Source: a virus. Taken from it: DNA of 29,688 bases. Location: IMG/VR virus record IMGVR_UViG_3300032676_001454, positions 1 to 29,688 of that record; one strand, written 5' to 3'. Positions 20,025 through 29,629 of this stretch are shown in pieces (the stretch's first letter is position 1; each line of letters opens with the position of its first letter). The notes under the pieces were generated by a model. The model worked only from the letters and a program-made list of their open reading frames with translations, ran no database searches and was not told the DNA's origin. A program made the position numbers and the translations under genes.

Positions 20025-20654
20025 TTATGTATATGAAAAGACAATTTGGCCAATACCACCTGATCCTCCGGGAGGACTGGAATGCGCAGCGCCTATAGCA
20101 CCACCAGCACCCCCGCCGCCTGGAGGATTACCAGCAGCCCCAGAAGTTGTTTGAGAGGCTCCGCCATTAGGAGCTGCTGCGCCAGAGCCTCCAAAATTCC
20201 CTTGGACGCCGCCATTGCCAGCAGTATTAGTGTCACCACCACTTCCAACAGTAGCTGCTAACCCGGCTGTTCCAACAGCATTTGAACCAGGCCCACCAGC
20301 GCCGCCCCCATTGGCTGTGCAAGTCGTCAGACTGAAAGTCCCACTAGAGACAGAACTTCCTGTTCCATTATTTCCTGAAGAAGCTTGCCCAGCAGCTGTA
20401 TAATTCAGTGTCTTTCCCCAGTTAGCAGATGTAAGCGCAATGGTTTTTTGAAAGTACCCTCCAGAACCACCACCACCCCCATTACAATCTGCATCCAGCA
20501 CGCCAGAACCACTTCCTCCAGCCCCACCGCCACCCCATCCTTGAATCACAACAGAACTTGCACCAGAAGGTATAACCTCTGTTCCACTAGTACCCTGGTA
20601 AGTCCTAGAGGTCGGGGTAAAGCCCCCAAAGAATGTCATAAGAATTCCTGACAT
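20025..20654 (-). CDS. Glycine-rich tail adhesin
   Basis: The product is 209 residues. After a short N-terminal strand region (SRTYQGTSGTEVIPSGASSVVIQGWG) the chain is dominated by glycine runs (GGGGAGGSGSG, GGGGGSGGYF, NPPGGGGAGGA) separated by short polar loops, and closes with GGIGQIVFSYT. This resembles glycine-rich-domain adhesins that cap phage fibres and set host range by packing polyglycine II helices. The start could be 20654 or, with a better AGGA site, 20639. It lies directly after the tail fibre gene. Confidence 0.75.
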   Translation of the reverse strand: MSGILMTFFGGFTPTSRTYQGTSGTEVIPSGASSVVIQGWGGGGAGGSGSGVLDADCNGGGGGSGGYFQKTIALTSANWGKTLNYTAAGQASSGNNGTGSSVSSGTFSLTTCTANGGGAGGPGSNAVGTAGLAATVGSGGDTNTAGNGGVQGNFGGSGAAAPNGGASQTTSGAAGNPPGGGGAGGAIGAAHSSPPGGSGGIGQIVFSYT

Positions 20655-20655
20655 T

Positions 20656-22107
20656 TTAAGTCACCCCACTGCCAGCAATAACCCAAGTCGTAGCTGCCAC
20701 CTTTAATAGCGTGGCAAGCCCATAGCCAGCTAAAGTTCTTGTACCAGTATTTGAAGTTCCGGCTTGATAAAGAGTATCTGTCGTGATCGAGATCGACTGA
20801 TTTGAACTACTGTTATTAAAGATTGTAATCGCGGAGCCTATGGGAAAAGCTACTGAACTATTTGCAGGAATCGTCACACCACCAGTCGTGATACTGATAT
20901 GCTTGCCCATATCACTGAAAGCAAGCGTATAGCCAGAAGTTTGATAGTTCTGCGGAAGTCCTTTATACCCAAAGGTATCCACTACTGCTGGGATTGTGAT
21001 TGACCCTCCCGAAGTAATCACCAGCACATTTTGCGATGTCGCCTGATTGTATATGTAAAAAGTATCCGCACCTGCTGTTCCAGGATCCGTCCCGATTTCG
21101 AACTTCGTTGCCCCATTGGACTGAAAACGAACATTCGCCTTCCAGGAAGTTCCTGTGGTATTATTCAATAGCAGAGCCGGAATTTGCCCAGAAGCTGCTA
21201 CTGATCTGATCGTGCCATTAACGTCCAGAGGCACTACTGGAGCCGCTATGCCAATCCCAACATAACCTCCAATAGGCTGAAGACACAGATTATAGATCGT
21301 TGAAGATCCGCTGGTGGTGAAAGCCGATTGCAGCCATTGAGTATACAGTGAACCTACGTCGAACTGTCCAGAGAGGAGAAAGTTTCCCCCAGTTCCGCCG
21401 AGAAAAGCTGCAGAATAGGTTGAAAGATTAGCAGAAGTCAGACTTCCCGCAGCTACTTGCGAAACCCCATAACCGATATTTGATTGTCCAACTGCCTGAA
21501 AAGGCATAGTTGGCGAAGCTGTTCCCAATCCAAAGTAACCTGCAGAAGTCAGTACCATAGCACTATTCGTACTGTTAGCTACTGACCAATAATGGCCTGT
21601 CGAAGACACATGACGAAGTGCTTGCGCTCTGATATAAATTGAATCGTCCGGTGCCACACCAAAGGTCAGCATTCGAGAATCTGATGAGGTAAAGGTAAGC
21701 CCAGAAGTGGCTGTTCCTAGAAGACTAAAGCACTCTCCAGCATCATAACTTGCGGGGGAAGCCGAAACAGCACTGAAAAAAGAGGCTGACTTCTCACCTG
21801 AACTCACAACCTGCAAAGGAAGAGTTGGAGTTGTAATACCTACACCAAGATAGCCACTTACAGAGCCATTAGCAGCAATCGCCAGGCTCTGCGCACTCAA
21901 AGCATTGACTGCTGAAAGATTCTGGTTATTCCAACCAATTGGACCTGAAGGTTTTCCTTGCCCATCCCTGGTTAAGACCATACTCATCGCTGCAGCCAGA
22001 TCATTGATGACCTGATTGTAGTAAGAAGATGAAATGTTCGTGTTTGTGATCGCGGGAAACGCTGGGCTTACCGGGGGAGTATAATTCCCTGAACCATCAA
22101 AAGGCAT
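20656..22107 (-). CDS. Tail fibre protein
   Basis: The product is 483 residues. The N-terminus MPFDGSGNYTPPVSPAFPAI and the segment YYNQVINDLAAAMSMVLTRDGQG are typical of podovirus tail fibres that attach to the virion. The body carries three copies of a GIG-x3-P-x2-PLxV strand motif at about residues 87-100, 193-206 and 283-296, a repeat known from trimeric fibres. The C-terminus (KVAATTWVIAGSGVT) is a common fibre ending. Start and previous stop overlap (TAATG). It would connect the tail to the glycine-rich adhesin. Confidence 0.82.
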   Translation of the reverse strand: MPFDGSGNYTPPVSPAFPAITNTNISSSYYNQVINDLAAAMSMVLTRDGQGKPSGPIGWNNQNLSAVNALSAQSLAIAANGSVSGYLGVGITTPTLPLQVVSSGEKSASFFSAVSASPASYDAGECFSLLGTATSGLTFTSSDSRMLTFGVAPDDSIYIRAQALRHVSSTGHYWSVANSTNSAMVLTSAGYFGLGTASPTMPFQAVGQSNIGYGVSQVAAGSLTSANLSTYSAAFLGGTGGNFLLSGQFDVGSLYTQWLQSAFTTSGSSTIYNLCLQPIGGYVGIGIAAPVVPLDVNGTIRSVAASGQIPALLLNNTTGTSWKANVRFQSNGATKFEIGTDPGTAGADTFYIYNQATSQNVLVITSGGSITIPAVVDTFGYKGLPQNYQTSGYTLAFSDMGKHISITTGGVTIPANSSVAFPIGSAITIFNNSSSNQSISITTDTLYQAGTSNTGTRTLAGYGLATLLKVAATTWVIAGSGVT

Positions 22108-24794
22108 TACTTATCTCCGAGTTTATTGGCAATCAGAGCTGCCACGAGCTGAGCCATAACATCCTTAGCAATCGGTGGAGCATTGACAGCATCAGGGGCA
22201 ATGCCGATACCTTTGGAGAGTAGGGCTCTAGTGACCTGGCGGGCCCCCGGCGCATAGAGCGCAGCCATAGCTGGAACCCCAAGAAGAGTTTCCAAACCCA
22301 ATGCTGCACCTTGATGACCCGAAGCCTCTGCCCCCGCAGCAAGCAAATGAGGAAGTCCGAGAACCCCAGCTGTTTTCCAGAAGTTTAAAGAACTCGGAGC
22401 AGCTTTCTGTCCCATGATCCTCTGGCCAGCCTCAGCATAAGCTTGGTCAAAGGCCCGTCCGGTTGCACTATTTACCTTGTTTGGAGAATTATCCATCTTC
22501 CTAATTGAGGCATCATACTGCGTTGGAGAGTTGAGATTATCAGGATTCGAGCCTGCTCGATTGGTGGCATCATAGACAACTTGACTTCGAGCATAAGCCC
22601 GATCAAGAGCTTGGAGTTGTGGGCCTTCCACAGGATTCTGTCTCACAATCATGTCTTGAAGATGCTGCTTGATGTCCCCAACATGACCAAGCATTTCACG
22701 AGCCTGCTGTGGTGTCATAACTCGATTGTCCATATTCAGGCTCGAATCAGCGAGACTACGAAGCTGATCCTCTACCCCACCGAGTTGTCCGCGGGTTGCC
22801 TTGTAGGAAGCTCCGGTATACCCACCATTCTGATCCAGCAGTGTCCCTTCCAGTGGCCGAACATTCTGCACATAGTAGCTAAAAGGCTTCCGACCCATCT
22901 GGGCAATATCTTGCTCTTTCCCTACCATTCCGAGCCCAAAAGTATTATCCCTCGTCCCCGAGATATTAGGAAGCAAGTTATCATAAGCCTGATCCAGTCT
23001 ATCACGCATGATAGCATTTCCAGCCGTTCCAGGCTCTGTCCCTGGAGGCATCGTCGCATCGACTTGTGGGCTAGGAAGCCCCTCATTTGCAAGAGCCAAT
23101 GTCCGCTCATTATTATTCAGATTATAAGAACCCTCCGCATTTTCCCTGGCTCCCCGGACAATAGGTACATCCAGCAGCATCTCTTCCAGCCGTCCTGCGC
23201 CAATCGCTTGAGGCGTCGTCAGATCAACCCCTTTCAATTGCGCTAGATCAGCAAGCTGCTTCTCACCCATGAACCCTTGGGCGCCTCGCACGGCAAATCG
23301 CCCGCCAACGGCTCCTAGGGCGCCAATCCCGCCACTAGCGGCGATGTCCCCTAGCGAACCTCCATTATCCGCCGTGGTGAGGCTCCCATGCCCCGCATTC
23401 GCCGCTACGTCCGCAATCACCGCCCTCTTAGCCGGATCATAAAGCAGCTTCGGTAGAACAGCCCCTCCAACCTCAGCAGCTTTTCCGAGCCCGGCTGAGA
23501 TTAGTTTATCCCCTCCGAGAATCCCGGTGATTTGACCTGCCAAACTCCCGGTAGTTGAAGCCGTCGGATTGGCCTCGTTGGCCAGTTGTCCAGCTTCTTT
23601 CTGCTTGTCTGTTTCCAGCAGATGGGAAATATCAGCCGTAGCAGAATCAGCATAGTTGCGGAGGAAAGTCGGGAGAGGCTTCGACCCTTCTACAGCCGAA
23701 TACTGTTCCTGTGGAGTCAGGGTTCTGATTGGATCAGGAATCCGTGTCGTGATGTGATTGGAAGGATCGTTAAACCCTTCCACAAACTTCTGAACCTCAG
23801 GATTGCTTGGGTCAAGAGGTTGAGCAGAACCTGGCAGATATTTCTGCTGCAAAGCATTCCGCATATCAACGTACATTTCTGGTGTCAGCTTCCCGCGAGG
23901 GATTGAAGCCAGAAACGCTGCGTGTTCCTGTTGAAGCCCATCAGGCCATTTGCCTGCTTGTTCCGTAGTAGAAGTTTGATTATTCGGAGCTTCTGCCTGT
24001 CCATTGGGAAGATAATGCTGTTGTGCAAGCGTTGCTGGAATACCTTGAATATTCTTATAATAATCCATAGCCTCTGGTGGAAGCGCGTATTTATCAAACA
24101 TGAGTTTCCCAGCACCAGATTGCACAATTGCTCTGGAAGCCAGATTATTCCAATTACCAAAGGTATTTCCAATCTCCTTTGGTGTATCTGCAGGAGTTAT
24201 GCCATAAATCCCAAGATTGACTATACCTTCTTCTGGAGAATATCTTGCACCGGCTACGTGGGCAGCGGCTTCCAGAGCCCCCTTGAAAGATTTATAAGCT
24301 TCTAAACGATCTTCGGCTCTTGCAGGCTCATAATGATTCAGGTAGTAAGTTCGGGCAGTCAGTTGCTGCTGGAAAGGGGTTTCACCCGGAGCCAAGGGCC
24401 CAAGATGCTGAGCAAAAGCCTCTTCCCCATAGCTGGGCTGTAAAAGTGTTGGATCTTTCTTATAAATATCGTGCATAGTTGAGAGGCTGCGAAGAAGCTG
24501 AACAGCCACACCAGCTGCTCTGCGCTCCTCGGCATCAGTAGTGATACCACCTTGTGCACTTCTTGCAAGCGCATCTGACTGCGCCTTTGCGGCTTCTGCT
24601 GCTGTTGAGACCTGCTCATGGGCAATGCTTCCGCCCTTTTGGGCGTTACTCAGAGTATAGTCTGGACTATCTGGCAGTACAACATTCGGATTGAAGCCTC
24701 CAGGAGGAGATACCACAACAGGTCGCGGGGCTGCTTGCCGGGCCCTTGCCGCAGCCAACACCGCTTGCACATCAGGAGGAAGTTGATCAGCCAT
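22107..24794 (-). CDS. Large internal virion / DNA-ejection protein candidate
   Basis: The product is 895 residues from ATG 24794 (MADQLPPDVQAVLAAARARQA...), with GGGGAATTAAG upstream; a start at 24818 would overlap the upstream gene. It is Ala/Gln/Gly-rich, mainly helical, with small-residue hydrophobic stretches (SLAGQITGILGGDKLISAGLGKAAEVGGAVL, GIGALGAVGGRFAV) and another near the C-terminus. No lytic transglycosylase motif is seen. Size, composition and position before the fibre gene match the place of T7 gp16-like ejection proteins. The function is inferred from order, not from motif. Confidence 0.6.
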   Translation of the reverse strand: MADQLPPDVQAVLAAARARQAAPRPVVVSPPGGFNPNVVLPDSPDYTLSNAQKGGSIAHEQVSTAAEAAKAQSDALARSAQGGITTDAEERRAAGVAVQLLRSLSTMHDIYKKDPTLLQPSYGEEAFAQHLGPLAPGETPFQQQLTARTYYLNHYEPARAEDRLEAYKSFKGALEAAAHVAGARYSPEEGIVNLGIYGITPADTPKEIGNTFGNWNNLASRAIVQSGAGKLMFDKYALPPEAMDYYKNIQGIPATLAQQHYLPNGQAEAPNNQTSTTEQAGKWPDGLQQEHAAFLASIPRGKLTPEMYVDMRNALQQKYLPGSAQPLDPSNPEVQKFVEGFNDPSNHITTRIPDPIRTLTPQEQYSAVEGSKPLPTFLRNYADSATADISHLLETDKQKEAGQLANEANPTASTTGSLAGQITGILGGDKLISAGLGKAAEVGGAVLPKLLYDPAKRAVIADVAANAGHGSLTTADNGGSLGDIAASGGIGALGAVGGRFAVRGAQGFMGEKQLADLAQLKGVDLTTPQAIGAGRLEEMLLDVPIVRGARENAEGSYNLNNNERTLALANEGLPSPQVDATMPPGTEPGTAGNAIMRDRLDQAYDNLLPNISGTRDNTFGLGMVGKEQDIAQMGRKPFSYYVQNVRPLEGTLLDQNGGYTGASYKATRGQLGGVEDQLRSLADSSLNMDNRVMTPQQAREMLGHVGDIKQHLQDMIVRQNPVEGPQLQALDRAYARSQVVYDATNRAGSNPDNLNSPTQYDASIRKMDNSPNKVNSATGRAFDQAYAEAGQRIMGQKAAPSSLNFWKTAGVLGLPHLLAAGAEASGHQGAALGLETLLGVPAMAALYAPGARQVTRALLSKGIGIAPDAVNAPPIAKDVMAQLVAALIANKLGDK

Positions 24795-24795
24795 C

Positions 24796-25818
24796 TTAAT
24801 TCCCCACAGAAATTCCATTTGAAGCCAGCCAGCTATCCGCCGACTGCTTGCCGAGAGTTGATGTCAGATGCTGATACCCCATCGGATCGATGCGACGAGC
24901 AGACTTGGCTTGGACCATAATCGACCCAGCCGTATCAAAAGGATCAGCAGCTGCTGCTTGTGGTTGAGCAGTTGGTGCCACAGGCGTCAGAGGGTTACCA
25001 TTCGGAACACTCTGGATTGGAGCAACTGGTGCAGCAGGAGCAGCTGCCGAGCCAGGAAGCCCACCATTGTTGATAAACCCATTCGCGACTGGATCAGCTT
25101 GTTGCGGGCCTCCTGAAGGCGGTGTTGGAAGTCCTGCGCCAGTCCTTCCCGTCCGCATACCATAGATTGCCGGAAGGTTATAAGTCACAGAACCATCAGG
25201 ATTTCTTGTCGTATTTGCTGATGGATCACTGGGAAGTACAGCACCTGGCTTCAGCAGAGCCGGATCAAGTGCAATACCTCCGATATTTTTCAGATCGTTC
25301 GGAGTCGTCAACTGCCCACCAGCGAAACTGTGAACACCACCAGCCTTGTCGAGCCCCATCGTAACCCTCATTGGACCATTAAGCCCTTGAGCGATCAGAT
25401 CCGTCGGAGAGACCTCTGTCTTATTTTCTTGAAGCTTCTTCGCCCCAGCCTCAAACTGCCCCAAGACTGGCTGCACCCAAGGGTTTTGCCCCCATTTCAG
25501 TGTCAGTTGATCCGCGGGCATACCTGCCTGAACATCCTTGGTAAAGTCCTGCATAGCCTGCTGCCGCGTGCCCATCATGGCCTGGGTTAATCCAGCATAG
25601 CCAGCATTATTCGCCTTGTCCATCTTCTTCGCCATCAAGGCCTGGACAAGACTGGCAATCGGTTGCAGGTAGGAAGTCTGATTTGGCCCACCGCCTTCTA
25701 AAGCCTTCTGACGAAGCTCTTGAGCGATCTGCATCCGCTGCATGAGCTTCTGCTGATCTGCCTCATACCCCGTAGGAAGTACAAGCTTTGGAATCGAGAC
25801 ATCACCGATATCAGCCAT
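24796..25818 (-). CDS. Internal virion protein candidate
   Basis: The product is 340 residues (MADIGDVSIPKLVLPTGYEADQQKLMQRMQIAQELRQKALE...). The N-terminal third is a Gln/Met/Lys-rich helical region, and the last third is low-complexity Pro/Ala/Gly (GSAAAPAAPVAPIQSVPNG). The motif PTGYEADQQKLMQRMQIAQ is of a type found in podovirus ejection proteins. It lies between two other such candidates and may play a gp15-like role. The ribosome site is AGGATAGTTCAG. Confidence 0.6.
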   Translation of the reverse strand: MADIGDVSIPKLVLPTGYEADQQKLMQRMQIAQELRQKALEGGGPNQTSYLQPIASLVQALMAKKMDKANNAGYAGLTQAMMGTRQQAMQDFTKDVQAGMPADQLTLKWGQNPWVQPVLGQFEAGAKKLQENKTEVSPTDLIAQGLNGPMRVTMGLDKAGGVHSFAGGQLTTPNDLKNIGGIALDPALLKPGAVLPSDPSANTTRNPDGSVTYNLPAIYGMRTGRTGAGLPTPPSGGPQQADPVANGFINNGGLPGSAAAPAAPVAPIQSVPNGNPLTPVAPTAQPQAAAADPFDTAGSIMVQAKSARRIDPMGYQHLTSTLGKQSADSWLASNGISVGN

Positions 25819-25832
25819 CTGAACTATCCTAA

Positions 25833-26879
25833 TTAAGCCATAATGGCGGCAGAACCAATACCGCTCAGACCAGAAAGCATTCCACTATACTGATTCATCT
25901 GCATCTGGTACTGTTGCAATGCCGCCGAATACTGACTCTGTGCAGCCTGCATGAGTGGGGCCGATTGAGCTTGTGCTCCTCCAGCCACATTCCCAAATGT
26001 CGGGTTTTGAACCTGCCCACCAGTTCTCAGAGCATTCAGTGTATTCAGTGGCTCAGTCTGGAAGTAAGCACCTTCCTGAATTGCCTGCTGTTGTGCCTGG
26101 TTTGCAAACTGACTACCAGCAAGACCTTGGTTAAACTCTTGATTCTGAGCCAGGTTCTGCTGATTAGCACTGGAAAGGTTCTGCGCATAATTCTGTTGCT
26201 GAGTTTGCAGCGCATCCTGGATCTGGTTCTGAGCTTGTTGCTGGCCAGCAACAACTGCTGCGGCTTTTTGCTGAGCTTGATTTGAAGCAAGTTGTGTATT
26301 CGCATAACCAGCAGCTTCTGATCCACCCTCAATACCCTGATTTGCCAGCTGAGCTGCAAGTTGCTCGCTCTGCTGCTGCTGACTTGGAGCCATCTGCGTC
26401 AGCATAGCCTGTGTGACAGCATTGGCATTGGCTGTATAATCGGCAGGATTAATAGCTGAGGTCGTCGTCGGAGCGACCGAACCTTGAACTTGCGTCGGAG
26501 TTGCAGCCAGTCCCTGTGTCAGTGGATTAAACTGACTCGCATTCAGTGGTGTACTTGCAGCATTTACAACTGCTGGCATAGTCCCTAGAGCTGCTGAGTT
26601 CAGTCCCGTCGACAGACTTGTATTCTGGTTAAACAGCTGCTGCTCTGCCGGCGACAGACTCGTCGTGGCAGTTGCTTGGGGAATATAATTCCCATTCTTA
26701 TCTGTATAACCCTGGCCTGAACCTGGTTGCGAATAGCTATAAGTCAGATTACCATAAGGAGTAATCTGATTATCTTGATTAAGCTGATTGTTCGCAACCG
26801 CAGTCTGCGTATTCGCAGATCCCTGCGCAACGGCTGCTGCTGTATAGTCAGGTGCTGCTGGAGCGCTTGGTTTGCCCAC
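25833..26879 (-). CDS. Gln-rich internal virion protein candidate (gp14-like position)
   Basis: The product is 348 residues from GTG 26879, with AAGGGAAAAATATC upstream. It opens with APAAPDYTAAAVAQGSANTQTA and QITPYGNLTYSY, a start I associate with podovirus internal/DNA-transfer proteins, and continues as a very Gln/Asn/Ala-rich helix (QQQQSEQLAAQLANQGIEGG, ANQQNLAQNQEF) ending in a small-residue hydrophobic tail (SGMLSGLSGIGSAAIMA). It overlaps the preceding gene by 32 bases. It probably forms part of the ejectosome that crosses the envelope during DNA entry. Confidence 0.7.
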   Translation of the reverse strand: MGKPSAPAAPDYTAAAVAQGSANTQTAVANNQLNQDNQITPYGNLTYSYSQPGSGQGYTDKNGNYIPQATATTSLSPAEQQLFNQNTSLSTGLNSAALGTMPAVVNAASTPLNASQFNPLTQGLAATPTQVQGSVAPTTTSAINPADYTANANAVTQAMLTQMAPSQQQQSEQLAAQLANQGIEGGSEAAGYANTQLASNQAQQKAAAVVAGQQQAQNQIQDALQTQQQNYAQNLSSANQQNLAQNQEFNQGLAGSQFANQAQQQAIQEGAYFQTEPLNTLNALRTGGQVQNPTFGNVAGGAQAQSAPLMQAAQSQYSAALQQYQMQMNQYSGMLSGLSGIGSAAIMA

Positions 26880-27306
26880 GATATTTTTCCCTTAAGGATA
26901 GCCATTTGCACTGATCTTTTCCCAGAGTATAGATCAGTAAATCCCCTTTCGGGCTGGCATCCTTGAGGGTAGCCTCAAGCGAGAAACCGATGTTCTCAAT
27001 AAAATTCCTGGAATCGAAATTCTCTGACTCAACAGGAGAGATTATCTTATTAACTTTCAACTGCTCGAAAGGATAGTAAAAGCAAAACCAGAGAAATTCT
27101 CTATTCAGCCAAATTCTACCCTCTCCGACACAATGAAGCATGACACTCGCCCCATTGCAACCTTCAAATAAACAAGCTGCAATAGGCCCGACGCCATCTT
27201 GCCAGAGGCCAATAATAGATCCTCTACCAGGATGCCATTCCATATGAAGTCTCTGGGCAATCCAAGGACCATAAAGATCCTCTTGTCCTATGAGAATCCG
27301 CTTCAC
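26848..27306 (-). CDS. GNAT-like acetyltransferase-fold protein (gp13-like position)
   Basis: The product is 152 residues from GTG 27306, overlapping the previous stop (GTGA). The sequence ASVMLHCVGEGRIWLNREFLWFCFYYPFEQLKVNKIISPVES, then IENIGFSLEATLKDASPKGDLLIYTLGK fits the end of a GNAT fold (late strand, N..F..N.GF, substrate lid). The acetyl-CoA loop is not obvious, so catalysis is uncertain. In T7-like genomes gene 13 lies between tail tube and gene 14 and has a GNAT-like fold with an assembly role; the position here is the same. Confidence 0.72.
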   Translation of the reverse strand: MKRILIGQEDLYGPWIAQRLHMEWHPGRGSIIGLWQDGVGPIAACLFEGCNGASVMLHCVGEGRIWLNREFLWFCFYYPFEQLKVNKIISPVESENFDSRNFIENIGFSLEATLKDASPKGDLLIYTLGKDQCKWLSLREKYRGQTKRSSST

Positions 27307-28901
27307 AGAAAGCCAGCTGGTTTAACAAGTAACTGTGTTGCTGTCCAAGCAATATTACCGGTCGAGGAAGTTATCTGCATTCTCAAAGAGTGCATAAATC
27401 CAGGTTTGGAGGGAACTGTCATCCACTGAGGGACTACAAAATCCGTGGAGTTAATATCCCCAGTGCTGGACCATTCTGCTTGATCCCAGAGAGATATGTC
27501 CCAAGCAGCTGATTGAATTTGATAAGTTTGAAGATTATTAGCCGCAGAAGTTACGAAGTCTGTATCTACCGCATAGCTGATAGCCAGTTGTCCACTGGCC
27601 TGAATATAAGGCATTATTGAAGTTATCTGAAGACCAGAATTCGAACCGAAGTTATTATAAGCTTGCGCAATAGTCCCTTGAATTGCAGAACCCGAATCAC
27701 TAACTCCAGACCAACCTTGGTAAACCACATGCCCAGATGCGAAGAAGAAGTTCCCTTGATATTCTGCCAGACAACTAGCATTCCAACCAGTAAACCTACA
27801 CCAAGCTTTTGTAATCGTATTCATTACGAACTGATAGCTAACACTATCCGTCGCAACAGGTATATTTACAATCAGAGCACTGGCTGACTTATGCACAACC
27901 ATATCCCAATCAGGGTTGCTTCCATAAGTCTGGGCTGCGGCTAGAAAAGCCCCATCGATCTGAAAGCTTACATTCAGCGAGTGATCAATCACAACAGATT
28001 GCATCAACTTACTAAGAGGAAGAATCCCATTCTGACTAAGATATAAAAGATCACCACCATAATCGCAAAAACACTTATTACCAAGAGGCGGAGGGCAATC
28101 AAAAACACCCACCAGAGCCCAAGTCGAACTCGAACTCGGGTCAGTCCCTTGGTAGACAGCAAGCTCTCCCATAGTCGTAACAATGATGAAGAAGTCATCT
28201 GGACCAGCTCCTGAATCTAGTGACCAAGTTCCCATAGCGACGAGGGAACCACCCTTCTTGAATAGATGGCCTACGGGAAAGACTGAAGCAGCCCCAGCAA
28301 TACTCTCTACAGGAAGATACCAAAGATTCATGGTTCCTTCCTGGATCATCCAGAGGCGAACTTTATGAGAGAGAAGCTGCGAGATGTTGGAAGTGTTTAC
28401 ACCTGTAATAGCATAAGGAGTACTTACCCCGGTAACGCTGTAAAATGAAGTTCCATCGTAAATGAACATCGGATCAGTGCCATTGGCTCCAATCAGAAAC
28501 TGCCCCCCAGGGGTTGCGAAGTTCTGGGCCCGCCATCTCCCATTGGAACAGCTCAGCAGAGAACTACCAAAAGCCCCTGCGTTCGTTGCATCATAAATTC
28601 CTGTATTAGTCGCCGCAAAGAGTTTCCCACCAAACTGAGCTTGATAACTCAGCAAACTTCGAATATTCCCTGGTGCACCAGTCCTCCAGGAAGTTGATCC
28701 TGGTCGCAGTGTCAATGACTGTACCCCAGGAAAACAATTATCCAGCACATAGGCGTCAAGAGGCTTCATATCTGCTGGATTACCAACAGCATTCCAGCCA
28801 TTATAAGGACAGGGAAGAGCAATCTTCTGTGCATCGACCTCAGGTTGTACCTGAATCGGTCGAGTACCACCTCGGTTGCCTGTGCGGTTCCGGCCTCTCA
28901 C
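27303..28901 (-). CDS. Tail tubular protein B-like / tail nozzle
   Basis: The product is 532 residues from GTG 28901 (VRGRNRTGNRGGTRPIQVQP...), overlapping the stop of the upstream gene (GTGA). The segment NGWNAVGNPADMKPLDAYVLDNCFPGVQSLTLRPGS is a hallmark of podovirus tail nozzle/stabilisation proteins, and the many YDGTSF / LSYQAQFGGKLFAATNTGIYD strands fit a beta-propeller. It would form the tail tip below the adaptor ring. The order adaptor then nozzle matches T7 genes 11 and 12. Confidence 0.82.
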   Translation of the reverse strand: MRGRNRTGNRGGTRPIQVQPEVDAQKIALPCPYNGWNAVGNPADMKPLDAYVLDNCFPGVQSLTLRPGSTSWRTGAPGNIRSLLSYQAQFGGKLFAATNTGIYDATNAGAFGSSLLSCSNGRWRAQNFATPGGQFLIGANGTDPMFIYDGTSFYSVTGVSTPYAITGVNTSNISQLLSHKVRLWMIQEGTMNLWYLPVESIAGAASVFPVGHLFKKGGSLVAMGTWSLDSGAGPDDFFIIVTTMGELAVYQGTDPSSSSTWALVGVFDCPPPLGNKCFCDYGGDLLYLSQNGILPLSKLMQSVVIDHSLNVSFQIDGAFLAAAQTYGSNPDWDMVVHKSASALIVNIPVATDSVSYQFVMNTITKAWCRFTGWNASCLAEYQGNFFFASGHVVYQGWSGVSDSGSAIQGTIAQAYNNFGSNSGLQITSIMPYIQASGQLAISYAVDTDFVTSAANNLQTYQIQSAAWDISLWDQAEWSSTGDINSTDFVVPQWMTVPSKPGFMHSLRMQITSSTGNIAWTATQLLVKPAGFL

Positions 28902-29620
28902 CGGACATTCCAGTTACCAGAGGGGACAAAGATGCCTGGGCCGACATCTGTGAGCTTATCTTCGCTGACATTGATCTTCCTGGCGGTTTTGTTTCTCGCC
29001 ACGAAGTTGTTAAGCATATCGAAGTATCGGGTCTGATCCTCGGTATAGGGTAGACCCTTGATCTGCTTCCACCGATAAGCTAAACCTTTCGCTACGATTG
29101 CTTCAGGAAATACAAACAGATCAGTATCATGAAGTGGCGTTGCCTGAGCTGTTCCTGAAACACTGGTCGTAAACCAGCTGCTGATATACTCAAAGGCTAT
29201 CTGGCTGAAACCGCCTGAAGAGGATGGAACTGGATTGATAAGCAAATTTCCACCACGAATGCGGTACTTATAATTTGGAAGTGAGTTTGGCAGAGCCTTT
29301 AACTGCTGCCATTCCACCTCATTCATCGGACCAATCAGGGGCAGCATTCTGGTCCTGTCATAGAATGTGTCATTGACAGCCCACTGATAGCCATTCGGAC
29401 AAAGCGTCGTCATGGCTCCTTGGCTCTCAGTGCCAGTCAATGTAAATAACGCTTCCTGAGTAAGAACCTGAAACTTAGATTCCTGTACTGTCTCGCTAAG
29501 AACATCCAGCAATGCCGCATAGATCTGTTGCACAGTCGTATCCTGACTGTTGATTACAGACGTCGGCACAACCAGACCATGAAGGCGGCAGAAGTTCTGA
29601 ACAACAGTCAGGATTGACAT
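28898..29620 (-). CDS. Tail tubular protein A-like head-tail adaptor
   Basis: The product is 240 residues from ATG 29620, with AAGGATTTGTC upstream. Helical N-terminus (LTVVQNFCRLHGLVVPTSVINSQDTTVQQI), a WAVNDTFYDRTRMLPLIGPMNEVEWQQLKA segment, a beta hairpin (YKYRIRGGNLLINPVP), then EAIVAKGLAYRWKQIKGLPYTEDQTRYFDMLNNFVAR, the usual ending of podovirus gp11-like adaptors. It would sit between portal and nozzle. Confidence 0.82.
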   Translation of the reverse strand: MSILTVVQNFCRLHGLVVPTSVINSQDTTVQQIYAALLDVLSETVQESKFQVLTQEALFTLTGTESQGAMTTLCPNGYQWAVNDTFYDRTRMLPLIGPMNEVEWQQLKALPNSLPNYKYRIRGGNLLINPVPSSSGGFSQIAFEYISSWFTTSVSGTAQATPLHDTDLFVFPEAIVAKGLAYRWKQIKGLPYTEDQTRYFDMLNNFVARNKTARKINVSEDKLTDVGPGIFVPSGNWNVR

Positions 29621-29629
29621 GACAAATCC

